From: JAGXKT01 sp964531695
GTDB lineage: Bacteria; Planctomycetota; Phycisphaerae; SM23-33
Assembly: GCA_964531695.1 (NCBI GenBank)
Contig: CAZHEH010000005.1
Span: 62,001-126,000, forward strand
DNA length: 64,000 nt
Direction: 5' to 3'
Shown piece after piece: positions 24,506 to 32,527 of this stretch. Below the pieces are notes generated by a model. The model was not told the DNA's origin. It did not search any database and saw nothing but the letters and a program-made list of their open reading frames with translations. How positions within the stretch are numbered: the first letter of the stretch is position 1; each line of letters opens with the position of its first letter. The translations under genes were made by a program, and so were the position numbers.

Positions 24506-25408
24506 GTGCCTTCCGATCAACCGGTTCGCGAGGGTCGGCGCCCTCGCCGCATGCTGCTGTGGCTGGGAACCGTCGCGGCCGCCGTTGCCCTCGCAGCGGC
24601 CGTCCTGCACGCCGACCCGCCGTCCGAAGCCCGCCCATCGACAGACGATCCCGCCTCGGCAGACACACCGCCGGCCCCACGGCCCGGTACTCAGCCCGCC
24701 ACGCAGCCGTCCATCGCCCCCGGCGGCGCGGCGGGGAACGGCGCCGACGAAGGCATCGCCCATTCGACCATCGTCCGCAAGCTCGCCAAGGGCTTCGGCA
24801 TCACTCTCCTGGTGGCCGCCGCCTCGCTGGCGATCGGCTTCTTCCTGGCCGTGCCGGTGGGCGTGCTGCTGAACCGAAACCGCGGTGCGGCCTACTACGC
24901 CGCCCGGAGCGTTGTAGACTTCATTCGCGGCACGCCGGTGCTGGTTCAGCTCTACTTCGTTTACTTCGGGTCGCCGGTCCTCGGGCTGGACATCCACCCG
25001 ATCACCTCGGCCGTGGCGACGCTGTCGATCAACTCGATGTCGTACATGTCCGAGGTCGTCCGTAGCGGGCTGATGAGCGTCGACCGCGGCCAGATGCTGG
25101 CCGGGCGCGCCCTGGGCCTGACGCGATGGGGCGTGTTCCGCCGGATCGTCTGGCCGCAGGCCTTCCGCATCGCCATCCCGCCGCTGATGAACTCGGTCGT
25201 GGCGCTGATCAAGGACACGGCCCTGATCTCGATCATCTCGGTCACCGAGGTGGTCCACCAGGCCCAGTCGCTGATCAGCATCACCTACGAGCCGATGAAG
25301 TACTATTTCATCGTCGCCGTGATGTTCTTCGTGGTGACCTTCCCGCTGATGAAGCTGGCCGGCCGCCTCGAGGAGCGCATCCGGCAGAAGGGATTCGCCC
25401 ATGATTAG
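24506..25408 (+). CDS. Polar amino acid ABC importer, permease
   Basis: A 300-residue inner-membrane permease of the His/Glu/Gln/Arg family. It has a GTG start after AAGGAGG. The permease region carries FIRGTPVLVQLYFVYF and the EAA-type loop LAGRALGLTRWGVFRRIVWPQAFRI that contacts the ATPase. The first 90 residues are unusual: one hydrophobic segment followed by about 50 Pro/Ala/Thr/Asp-rich residues that look periplasmic, an extension most homologues lack. Its stop overlaps the ATPase start by 8 bp. Confidence 0.9.
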   Translation: MPSDQPVREGRRPRRMLLWLGTVAAAVALAAAVLHADPPSEARPSTDDPASADTPPAPRPGTQPATQPSIAPGGAAGNGADEGIAHSTIVRKLAKGFGITLLVAAASLAIGFFLAVPVGVLLNRNRGAAYYAARSVVDFIRGTPVLVQLYFVYFGSPVLGLDIHPITSAVATLSINSMSYMSEVVRSGLMSVDRGQMLAGRALGLTRWGVFRRIVWPQAFRIAIPPLMNSVVALIKDTALISIISVTEVVHQAQSLISITYEPMKYYFIVAVMFFVVTFPLMKLAGRLEERIRQKGFAHD

Positions 25409-26108
25409 GGTCGAGGACGTACGCTACGCCTACAACACGGGCACGGAGGCGCTGCGCGGGCTCAACGTGGAGTTCCCCCGCGGCACGATCTCCGCGGTGC
25501 TCGGCGAAAGCGGCTCGGGAAAGACGACGCTGCTGATGTGCCTCGGGCAGTTCCTCCGACCGACCAAGGGCCGGATCACCTTCGACGACCGGGATATCTT
25601 CGACATCCCCGAGCCGGAGTACCGCCGCACGCTGGGCATCGTCTTCCAGGACCTGTATCTCTTCCCGCACATGACCGTGCTCGAGAACATGACGCTGGCC
25701 CCCATGAAGGTGCTGGCCTACAGTCGCGACCGGGCCGAGCAGACCGCCCGCGCCATGCTCGAGCGGCTCGGCATCGGCGAGATCGCCGAGAGCTACCCCG
25801 CCCAGATTTCCGGCGGGCAGGGCCAGCGGGCGGCCATCGCGCGGGGGCTGATGCTCCAGCCCGAGTACATGCTGCTCGACGAGCCGACCTCCGCACTGGA
25901 CGCCAACACGACCGACGAATTCGCCGCCTGGCTCCGCGAGCTGCGCGACCAGACGAACTTCATCATCGTCACCCACGACGTGCTCTTCGCCGACAAGGCG
26001 GCCAACCAGGGCGTGTACCTCTCGGACGGCCAGGTCCTCGACACCGGCACCATCGATACCATTATCCGGCATGTGCGTTCCGGGCAGGTCGTCGAGGCGG
26101 AGGAGTAG
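25401..26108 (+). CDS. Polar amino acid ABC importer, ATP-binding protein
   Basis: A 235-residue ATPase of the polar amino-acid uptake family that powers the permease. Walker A GESGSGKT is at residues 35-42, the Q-loop is in GIVFQDLYLFP, the signature is ISGGQGQRAAIARGL, and Walker B is LLDEPTSALD. It overlaps the permease stop and ends 2 bp before ablB, so the five genes from ablA to ablB form one tight transcription unit. Confidence 0.93.
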   Translation: MIRVEDVRYAYNTGTEALRGLNVEFPRGTISAVLGESGSGKTTLLMCLGQFLRPTKGRITFDDRDIFDIPEPEYRRTLGIVFQDLYLFPHMTVLENMTLAPMKVLAYSRDRAEQTARAMLERLGIGEIAESYPAQISGGQGQRAAIARGLMLQPEYMLLDEPTSALDANTTDEFAAWLRELRDQTNFIIVTHDVLFADKAANQGVYLSDGQVLDTGTIDTIIRHVRSGQVVEAEE

Positions 26109-26110
26109 CC

Positions 26111-26947
26111 ATGGCCGACACCGTAACCCCCTTGGGCCGGTCGCTGATTCAGCACGGGCGGCACAACGACCGGATCTACCTGATGAAGCTGGACCCGGCC
26201 GACCTGCCCGGCATCCTCGACCGGCTGGCCGAGCTGGCCGAGCGCGAGCGGTACTCCAAGATCTTCGCCAAGGTCCCCGCCGCGGCGGGCGAGCCCTTCG
26301 CGGCCGCGGGGTACGAAACCGAGGCCCGCGTGCCGGAGTTCTTCGCCGGGCACGAGGAATGCCTGTTCGTCAGCCGGTTCCTCGATCCGGCCCGGCGGGA
26401 GGAAACGAACACCGAGCGTCATGCCGAGGTCCTCGCGGCCGCCGAGGCCAAGGCCGGCACGGCCGACGAGCCCGGCGAGGGCGAGGACGAGTTCGAGATC
26501 CGCCGCTGCGCCCGCGAGGACGTGCCGGCGATGGCGGACATCTACGCCCGCGTGTTCGAGAGCTACCCGTTCCCGATCCACGACCCGGCCTACATCCGCC
26601 GGACGATGGAATCGCACGTGGTCTACTTCGGGGCCTGGCAAGAGGGCCGGCTTGCGGCCCTGTCCTCGGCGGAGATGGACGCCGAGGCGGGCAACATCGA
26701 GATGACCGACTTCGCCACCGAGCCGGAGCACCGAGGAAGCGGCCTGGCCACGCGCCTGCTCGCCACCATGGAGGCGGAGATGCGAGCGAGAGGGCTCAAG
26801 ACGGCCTATACCATCGCCCGAGCGGTCTCGTTCGGCATGAACATCACGTTCGCGAAAATGGATTACGCTTTCAGCGGCCGATTGGTGAACAACACCAACA
26901 TCGCCGGCCGATATGAAAGCATGAACGTGTGGTACAAGCCACTGTAG
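26111..26947 (+). CDS. ablB: Putative beta-lysine N-acetyltransferase
   Basis: A 278-residue protein with a C-terminal GNAT acetyltransferase domain (about residues 125-275; acetyl-CoA loop PEHRGSGLATRLLATME) and an N-terminal AblB-specific region (HNDRIYLMKLDPADLP, then RYSKIFAKVP). AblB adds acetyl to the epsilon-amino group of beta-lysine, forming the osmolyte made by some methanogens and salt-adapted bacteria. ATG 26111 follows GGAGGAGTAG, 2 bp after the ATPase stop. The pairing with ablA makes the call strong. The presence of a lysine-type importer between the two genes is the unusual part. Confidence 0.92.
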   Translation: MADTVTPLGRSLIQHGRHNDRIYLMKLDPADLPGILDRLAELAERERYSKIFAKVPAAAGEPFAAAGYETEARVPEFFAGHEECLFVSRFLDPARREETNTERHAEVLAAAEAKAGTADEPGEGEDEFEIRRCAREDVPAMADIYARVFESYPFPIHDPAYIRRTMESHVVYFGAWQEGRLAALSSAEMDAEAGNIEMTDFATEPEHRGSGLATRLLATMEAEMRARGLKTAYTIARAVSFGMNITFAKMDYAFSGRLVNNTNIAGRYESMNVWYKPL

Positions 26948-26986
26948 GCCGGCCGAACCGGCGGCAGGCGGGCGGAGCGGGCACGG

Positions 26987-27604
26987 ATGAACGGACACCT
27001 GTCGACAATCGTATCCTTCATGGCGATCCTCAACCCCTTCGCGCTCTCGCTGTACCTCCAGGGGGTCATGGACGACCTGGAGCGGCGGCAGTTCTTCCGC
27101 GTGCTGCTGACCGCCTCGATCATGTCGCTCGTGGCATTCTGGGTCTGTGCGGCCGCGGGGGAGCCGCTCCTGCGGCGGGGTCTCGGCGTAAGCATGCCCG
27201 CGCTGCGGGCCTTCGGGGGCATGATCTTCCTGATCATCGCCTACAACTACACCATTCACGGCTATCAGGCGGCCGAGGCCTTACGCGGCTCGCTGGACGA
27301 GCTGCCCTCCGCCATCGCCCTGCCCTACATGATCGGCGCCGGCACGATCACACAGTCCATCATCGTCGGGAGAGATCACCACCTGCTGGTGTCCCTGGGC
27401 CTGATCCTCGGGGCCGTGATCGTGTCCTTCCTGGTCGTGACCGCGTTCTACGTGGTCCGCGAGATGCTCCGGCGAAGCAAGGAGCACATCTTCCGGCGCT
27501 ACGTGAACATGCTGGCCCGGCTCAACGGGCTGCTCATCGGCGGCATCGCGGTGAAGATGATCTTCACAGGGGTCCACGACCTCTGGTACGGGATGTCTCA
27601 GTAG
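26987..27604 (+). CDS. MarC family integral membrane protein
   Basis: A 205-residue protein with about six transmembrane helices and the MarC/UPF0056 signature near the start (FMAILNPFALSLYLQ); the second half repeats a related pattern (ALPYMIGAGTITQSIIVG). MarC proteins have no settled function despite the multiple-antibiotic-resistance name. It is 39 bp after ablB on the same strand and may share its transcript. It ends 10 bp before the convergent WG-repeat gene. Confidence 0.82.
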   Translation: MNGHLSTIVSFMAILNPFALSLYLQGVMDDLERRQFFRVLLTASIMSLVAFWVCAAAGEPLLRRGLGVSMPALRAFGGMIFLIIAYNYTIHGYQAAEALRGSLDELPSAIALPYMIGAGTITQSIIVGRDHHLLVSLGLILGAVIVSFLVVTAFYVVREMLRRSKEHIFRRYVNMLARLNGLLIGGIAVKMIFTGVHDLWYGMSQ

Positions 27605-27614
27605 CCGGCCCCGG

Positions 27615-29189
27615 TTACGGCAGGATCCGCACCTCCCCGAGCCGCTTGCCTTCCGCGTCGAGCAGCCGCACGATCAGGGCACACTCGCCCCCTTCGTTGT
27701 CCACCTTCAGCAGGATCAGGTTCTCCCCCTCGCGGAGCTTGACGTCGTACACGTCCTGGTCCTCGGCCGCGGCGCGGTCCACGGCCTTCAGCCCAACCCT
27801 CTCGCCGTTCACGAACAGGGCATGCCCGTCGTCGCTGCCGACGCCGAGCTTGGCCTCAAGCTCCCTCGGGCTGCGCAGGCGGCAGGCGGCGTAGAAGGTG
27901 ATCCGCCCGGGGTCCGACCCCAGCTTCCACGGCTCGATCTCGTGCGGAGACATGATCCCGTCGTTGTCCGAGTGGCGGTGCCACGTCAGCGGCTCGCCGT
28001 CCTTCACCGCCACCTCGGCGCCCGCCTCCGGGTCGGCCCTCTCCTCGCCGCCGGCCGGCTCGAGCCAGTCCACCTTGAGCCCCTCGTGCTCGCCCGCATT
28101 CGGCAGAGGGCCCAGCACCAGCCAACGCCGCACGCGGGCGTCTTCCGCCGGCTCGCGGTCCCCGAACGCCTCGCGCTTCCGCTCGGCCACGCGCTCCCGG
28201 TACGCCTCGGGCGACTTGCGGGGGTCCCACACCCGCTTGCCGTCCCGGCCGATGTACCCCCACTCTCCGCCGATGCGAACCGGCGCCAGCCCCCCGTAGA
28301 AGCCGCGGACCTCCGCGTACTCGGGCTTGGCGACCCATTCGCCCTTCGTGTCGATGAACCCCCACAGGCCGCCTTTCAGCACGGCCGCCCGCCCCTCCGC
28401 AAACTCCAGCGCCGCGGCATACTCCGGTCGGATTGTAATGTCGCCCTTGCTGTCGATGTAGCCGCACTTGCCCTTCTCGCGTATCGGCGCCAGGCCCTCC
28501 CGGAACGCGCCCGCCGCCGGATACCGGGGCTCGATTCGGTACTCCCCGTCCGTGCCGATGTAGCCGCACTTCCCGCCGACCTGCACGGCGGCCCTGCCCT
28601 CGCTGAACGCGCCGGCCGCGTCGAACCGCGGCTCGATCTTCATCTCGCCCGACGGGTCGACATAGCCCCACTTGCCGTCCACCCGCACCGCTGCCAAGCC
28701 CTCGCTGAAGTTCCGCATCCCATCGAACCGCGGCTCGATCACCACCTTACCGGACGTGTCGATGCAACCGGCCTTGCCGTCCCGATGGATTACCGCTCGT
28801 CCCTCGCTGAAGCTGCCGGCCGATCCGAACTGGGGCTTGATGACCTCCTCCCCGTCGCGGTCCACGTAGCCCATCCGGGCGTCCCGGCTGATCAGCGCCA
28901 GACCCTCGCTGAAGTGCCACGCCGACCCGTAGCGGGCGGGCACGGCGAGCTTGCCCCTGGCGTCCACGAATCCCATCTTCCCGTCCAGCATCACCGCTCC
29001 CCGCCCTTCCGAGAAGGAGTGGGCGGCCTGGTACTTCGGCGCGACCCGGACGCGGCCCTCCTCGTCGATGTAGCCGTAGCGTCCGCCGACCGCCACCGGG
29101 TGCAGCACTGGTTCGTCGGCCCGCCCCGCGCCGCACGCGCACGCCAGAACCAGAAGAGCCGCCGCCCATCGCGTGCGGATCGTCGTCAT
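27615..29189 (-). CDS. Exported WG-repeat protein with a C-terminal carbohydrate-binding-like domain
   Basis: A 524-residue protein: signal peptide (residues 1-24, ending AGRA), nine WG beta-repeats of about 33 residues (GKWGYVDPSG, GLWGFIDTKG and others, each preceded by FSEGRA-type blocks) to about residue 310, a basic linker, then a domain (RWLVLGPLPNAGEH, then GSDDGHALFVNGERVG and EGENLILLKVDNEG) like those found at the end of secreted planctomycete proteins. The repeats are similar to one another, suggesting recent expansion. I start at ATG 29189, which has a ribosome site AGGGAAGG; an upstream ATG at 29225 adds 12 residues. It is divergent from the methyltransferase. Confidence 0.85.
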   Translation of the reverse strand: MTTIRTRWAAALLVLACACGAGRADEPVLHPVAVGGRYGYIDEEGRVRVAPKYQAAHSFSEGRGAVMLDGKMGFVDARGKLAVPARYGSAWHFSEGLALISRDARMGYVDRDGEEVIKPQFGSAGSFSEGRAVIHRDGKAGCIDTSGKVVIEPRFDGMRNFSEGLAAVRVDGKWGYVDPSGEMKIEPRFDAAGAFSEGRAAVQVGGKCGYIGTDGEYRIEPRYPAAGAFREGLAPIREKGKCGYIDSKGDITIRPEYAAALEFAEGRAAVLKGGLWGFIDTKGEWVAKPEYAEVRGFYGGLAPVRIGGEWGYIGRDGKRVWDPRKSPEAYRERVAERKREAFGDREPAEDARVRRWLVLGPLPNAGEHEGLKVDWLEPAGGEERADPEAGAEVAVKDGEPLTWHRHSDNDGIMSPHEIEPWKLGSDPGRITFYAACRLRSPRELEAKLGVGSDDGHALFVNGERVGLKAVDRAAAEDQDVYDVKLREGENLILLKVDNEGGECALIVRLLDAEGKRLGEVRILP

Positions 29190-29310
29190 CGGGTGTACCT
29201 TCCCTGTCTCTCGCATCCCGTTCATTCAATGCGCCGGCGACCCAATGGTACCGCGTCTTGCCGGCGCCGCCCGTTGCCCCCGTGCACGGGGGCGGCTATG
29301 CTGCGTCCGC

Positions 29311-29928
29311 ATGCAGCGCCTCCCTTTTGAGCAAACCGGCTACCGGCACAAGTTCGACAGCCCCGAGGCCGTCCGGGCCTACGCCGAGCAGCACGCGGGG
29401 CTGATGGCCCGCTTCGCCCGACGATTCGCCCGGAAGCTCCGCGAGGGCCGCCGCCCGGTCGCGCGGCTTCTCGACGTCGGCTGCGGGCCCGGCACACTGT
29501 GCATCGAGCTGGCCCGCCGGCTCCCCGATGTGCGGATCACCGGGGCGGACCTGTCCGAGCCCATGCTCGATCTGGCCCACGAGCAGGCCCGCGCGGCCGG
29601 GCTGGACGGGCGGCTGAGCTTCGAACACGCCGACGCGACCGCCCTGCCGTTCCAGGACGATGCGTTCGACGCCGTTGTCAGCGTCGACACGCTCAACTGC
29701 CTGCCGGACCCGCCGGCCCTGCTGCCGGAGTGCGCCCGCGTCACGGCCGTCGGGGGCGCCGTTTCGGTCGCCGCCCCGCGGCGGACCGCGCTGGGCTACC
29801 TCATCCGCATCTTCCGCACCGGCTTCACCCCGGCTGAGATGACTCGAATGGCGGTCGATGCCGGGTTCACCTCGCCCCGCGTCGAAGCCGGGCTGATGTT
29901 CGTCACCCTCCAAGCTCGGGCCGGGTGA
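29311..29928 (+). CDS. Class I SAM-dependent methyltransferase
   Basis: A 205-residue protein of the methyltransferase type-11 family. The SAM-binding motif LLDVGCGPGT is at residues 53-62, ITGADLSEPMLDLA follows, and the post-motif block ATALPFQDDAFDAVVS is near residue 112. Motif quality is good, but the substrate is unknown; relatives act on small molecules or lipids. ATG 29311 is preferred over an upstream out-of-frame ATG. No strong ribosome site is visible. It stands alone between divergent neighbours. Confidence 0.82.
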   Translation: MQRLPFEQTGYRHKFDSPEAVRAYAEQHAGLMARFARRFARKLREGRRPVARLLDVGCGPGTLCIELARRLPDVRITGADLSEPMLDLAHEQARAAGLDGRLSFEHADATALPFQDDAFDAVVSVDTLNCLPDPPALLPECARVTAVGGAVSVAAPRRTALGYLIRIFRTGFTPAEMTRMAVDAGFTSPRVEAGLMFVTLQARAG

Positions 29929-30079
29929 CGCCGGCTCAGCCACTGCCGGGACCCCGTCGCCCTTCCGCCCGCCGCGAATCGTAAACTACCTATGGAAGTG
30001 GAGTCCGGCCGCCGGGCTTGGCGGAGTCAATCGGGATTGCCCGTACAGGCGCGGCGCGTCGACTCGGGAGTCCCACGCC

Positions 30080-30661
30080 ATGCCGATCCGCATACACAAT
30101 GTGGACCGCGGCAGGGGCGTCGTGATCGCCGGAAGCGGTGTACTGACAGGCAAGGAGTTGCTCTCCGCCCACAAGCGACACCTCACGCGACCCGCCGAGG
30201 AATTCGGCAAGCTCAGATACAGCTTCGCCGATTGGTCGGCCGTGGGCGCGATTCAGGTCCGTGCCTCGCACATTCGGGAATTGGCCTCTCTCTGCCGGTC
30301 GGCCGCCCTGGCCAATCGTAGCATCGTTGTCGCCAACGCATCCCCGCGGGACGCCCTGTTCGGCCTGACGCGAATGTGGGAAATCCTCAGCGAAGAGACC
30401 CGCTGGGAATGCCGCGCGTTCCGAGCGCGCGACCCGGCCCTGGAGTGGCTCAAGCAGCGCATCGCCGAGCGGTTCGGCATCACGGACGTGCCCATCCTCG
30501 ACGGCCGCTACGAGTCGGACCGCAAGGCGGCACGAGATTCCGCCGCCGGCCGCGAATCCGAGCAAGCCGGGGGCATACAGGCCGGGCCTCCCGCCCATGG
30601 GCCTACATCCGCGAACGGGGAAGACAAGCCCCCCACATCGCCCCCTCCCCGCAATCCGTAA
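30080..30661 (+). CDS. STAS/SpoIIAA-like protein
   Basis: A 193-residue cytoplasmic protein. Residues 1-140 show the alternating strand-helix layout of the SpoIIAA-like STAS family (GVLTGKELLSA; FGKLRYSFADWSAVGAI; RARDPALEWLKQRIA), which bind partner proteins or lipids. The similarity is by pattern; I am not certain of the subfamily. The last 45 residues are Pro/Gly-rich, and their 3' end (PRNP-stop) lies in a run of 7-bp repeats: the TAA stop itself is in the second unit of the array at 30650-30684. Confidence 0.5.
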   Translation: MPIRIHNVDRGRGVVIAGSGVLTGKELLSAHKRHLTRPAEEFGKLRYSFADWSAVGAIQVRASHIRELASLCRSAALANRSIVVANASPRDALFGLTRMWEILSEETRWECRAFRARDPALEWLKQRIAERFGITDVPILDGRYESDRKAARDSAAGRESEQAGGIQAGPPAHGPTSANGEDKPPTSPPPRNP

Positions 30662-30684
30662 TCCCCGATCCGCAATCCGCAATC
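30650..30684 (+). repeat. Heptamer array C, five perfect-phase units
   Basis: Five consecutive 7-bp units: CGCAATC, CGTAATC, CCCGATC, CGCAATC, CGCAATC. The array holds the TAA stop of the STAS gene (30659-30661) and on the other strand begins immediately after the first base of the sulfatase TGA (30685-30683). It therefore fills the gap between two convergent genes. Confidence 0.85.
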
Positions 30685-32089
30685 ATGTCGGCCACACGTT
30701 CAGCCCCTCGCAGCCATACGCCGCCCCGAGGATGTAGTGATCGTCCGTCTCCGCCATGCGCTCACGCAGCAGCCGGTGGCACACGGCCGCCCGCTCCCGG
30801 TACGCCGGGTCCTCGATGAGGTTCCGCATCTCTTGCGGATCGCCGGCCAGGTCGAAGAGCTGCCAAGGCCGGGCGGGCTCGTTCCGTTCGCCGAGCACGC
30901 TGTACTTCCACCGCCGCCCGCGGAACGCCCGCCACGCCAGCTCGTGGAACGGGCTCTTGCCGCGCGGGTCGTGCACGAACTCCAGCAGCACGCCCTCGCG
31001 GCCGAGCCGGTCGCGCTGCCCGCGGGCCAGCGGCGATAAGTCCGCCCCCGGCAGGTCCGTTCGCGCAGGCAGCCCGGCCAGCCCCAGCAAGGAAGGGAAG
31101 AGATCCTCCGCCGCCGCGGGCTCGTCGAGGACCGCCCCGGCCGCGACGCCCGGGCCTGACACGATCAGCGGGATGCCCACCGACTCCTCGAACGGGTACT
31201 GCTTGAGGTACGCGTCGATGTGGTGCGCCCCGCCCATCTCCCCGTGGTCGCTGACGAACAGTACGACCGTATCCTCCGCCAGCCGCTCGGCCTGCAGCCA
31301 GTCGGCCAGCCGGCCGACGTTGGCGTCGAGGTTCTCGATCATCGCGTAGTACAGCCGCCGCCGCTCCGGCGTCAGGTGGTGCTCCGTCTGCTTCTTCTGC
31401 TCCGGCACGTCGTACTCGTCCACGTGCATGTAGTTCGGCGGGTCGATCAGCTCGCGGTCCTTCCACGCGGCCGCGAACTCCGGCGGCGCCTCGTACGGGA
31501 AGTGCGGCGGCTCGACGCTCAGCACGCAGCAGAACGGGCGATCCTTCGGCCGACCGTCGCGTAGATAGCCCATCGCCAGGTCGAACAGCCCGTCCGTCTG
31601 GAAGCCCGGCAGGCGGATCGGCGTCGGGTCGTCATCCTCGTAGTAGAACGTGTTGAAGTGGTTGTTGTTGACCTCGAAGCCGAACCACTTCCGCCAGCGG
31701 CCCTGGTAGCGGCGCGGCACCCGCTCGTAGCGCGGGCCGCCCTCGACGCCCCCCGGCGCCGCCCAGCCGCCGTACAGGTGCCACTTGCCGACGTAGACGG
31801 TGTGATAGCCGGCGTCGTTGAACTCGTCTGCCAACGTTCGCTCGGCGGGGCTCATCCGGTAGGCGACGCTCGTCACGTGCCGCGTGTGGGCGTACTCGCC
31901 CGTCATCAGCGAGAAGCGGAACGGCTGGCAGATCGGGTACGTCGAGCACGCGGCCGTGAAGCGCGCGCCGCCCGCGGCCAGGCGGTCCAGGTTCGGCGTG
32001 CGGACGTTCGGGTCGCCGTAGCAACCCAGCGCATCCCGCCGAAGCTGGTCGGTCAGGACGATCAGGATGTTGGGGCGCTTCGCGGGCAT
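30683..32089 (-). CDS. Sulfatase with CQPFR active-site motif
   Basis: A 468-residue sulfatase of the alkaline-phosphatase fold. LIVLTDQLRRDALGCYG and TPNLDRLA give the first metal-site region, and FVSDHGEMGGAHH the second. The active-site region reads CQPFR at residues 54-58, with Phe instead of the Ser of the textbook C-x-P-S-R motif, though Cys, Pro and Arg are kept; formylglycine formation could still occur. ATG 32089 is chosen; a GTG 9 bp upstream is the alternative. Neither has a clear ribosome site. No signal peptide is evident. It is not in an operon with the other sulfatase. Confidence 0.9.
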   Translation of the reverse strand: MPAKRPNILIVLTDQLRRDALGCYGDPNVRTPNLDRLAAGGARFTAACSTYPICQPFRFSLMTGEYAHTRHVTSVAYRMSPAERTLADEFNDAGYHTVYVGKWHLYGGWAAPGGVEGGPRYERVPRRYQGRWRKWFGFEVNNNHFNTFYYEDDDPTPIRLPGFQTDGLFDLAMGYLRDGRPKDRPFCCVLSVEPPHFPYEAPPEFAAAWKDRELIDPPNYMHVDEYDVPEQKKQTEHHLTPERRRLYYAMIENLDANVGRLADWLQAERLAEDTVVLFVSDHGEMGGAHHIDAYLKQYPFEESVGIPLIVSGPGVAAGAVLDEPAAAEDLFPSLLGLAGLPARTDLPGADLSPLARGQRDRLGREGVLLEFVHDPRGKSPFHELAWRAFRGRRWKYSVLGERNEPARPWQLFDLAGDPQEMRNLIEDPAYRERAAVCHRLLRERMAETDDHYILGAAYGCEGLNVWPT

Positions 32090-32257
32090 GAGGCGCACAT
32101 GCTACCCGAACGGCCGGGGGGGTGGAAAGTGTCCCCGCCCTCCGGCCGTCGCGTTCGCTCCGGCCTTCGGACGGGGCTACCCTCTGACGGCCCTACCGGG
32201 CCTGCCCCGCTCCCCGGCCTTCGCGGCGCTACGGCTGGCGTGCCTTCCCCGCCGCAA

Positions 32258-32286
32258 CACGCCTGGACAAGCCAGGCGTGCCACCC
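32258..32286 (+). repeat. Hairpin repeat with ACAAG loop and CCACCC tail
   Basis: CACGCCTGG (32258-32266), loop ACAAG, then CCAGGCGTG (32272-32280), a perfect 9-bp stem, followed by CCACCC. A second copy of the same design (GGCCGG, GCAAG, CCGGCC, CTGCCACCC) is at 58509-58533. Confidence 0.65.
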
Positions 32287-32411
32287 ATCACAACACGCCT
32301 CGGCAAGCTCGCGGTGCCGCGGCTGGCGTGCCTGGCAGCTACGTCCCGCCCCGGCGGCCAATCGCCGCACGTCGAACGCCTTTCACCCAATGCGGGGATG
32401 TCCCATCGGAA

Positions 32412-32439
32412 ACGTCGAACGCCGAACACCGAACGTCGA
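32412..32439 (+). repeat. Heptamer array B-type, four units
   Basis: ACGTCGA, ACGCCGA, ACACCGA, ACGTCGA in strict 7-bp phase. These units also end the array at 3850-3905, over 28 kb away. A single ACGTCGA occurs 40 bp upstream at 32369. Confidence 0.75.
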
Positions 32440-32527
32440 ACGCTTCTCCTCGGTCATCAAGACTTGCTGGCTCTTGCCCCCGCGCGCCCGGCGGGTTACC
32501 ATCCGTCGTCCTCTCAGGGGTCGCCAG

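Larger units (their letters stand above)
32090..32527. other. 438-bp intergenic region, no gene, several short repeats
   Basis: Divergent region between the sulfatase and comM/yifB genes. No frame looks like a gene. It holds a hairpin element at 32258-32280 with a CAAG loop, other GGCGTGCC-rich stretches (32231-32340), and a heptamer array at 32412-32439. Confidence 0.6.
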
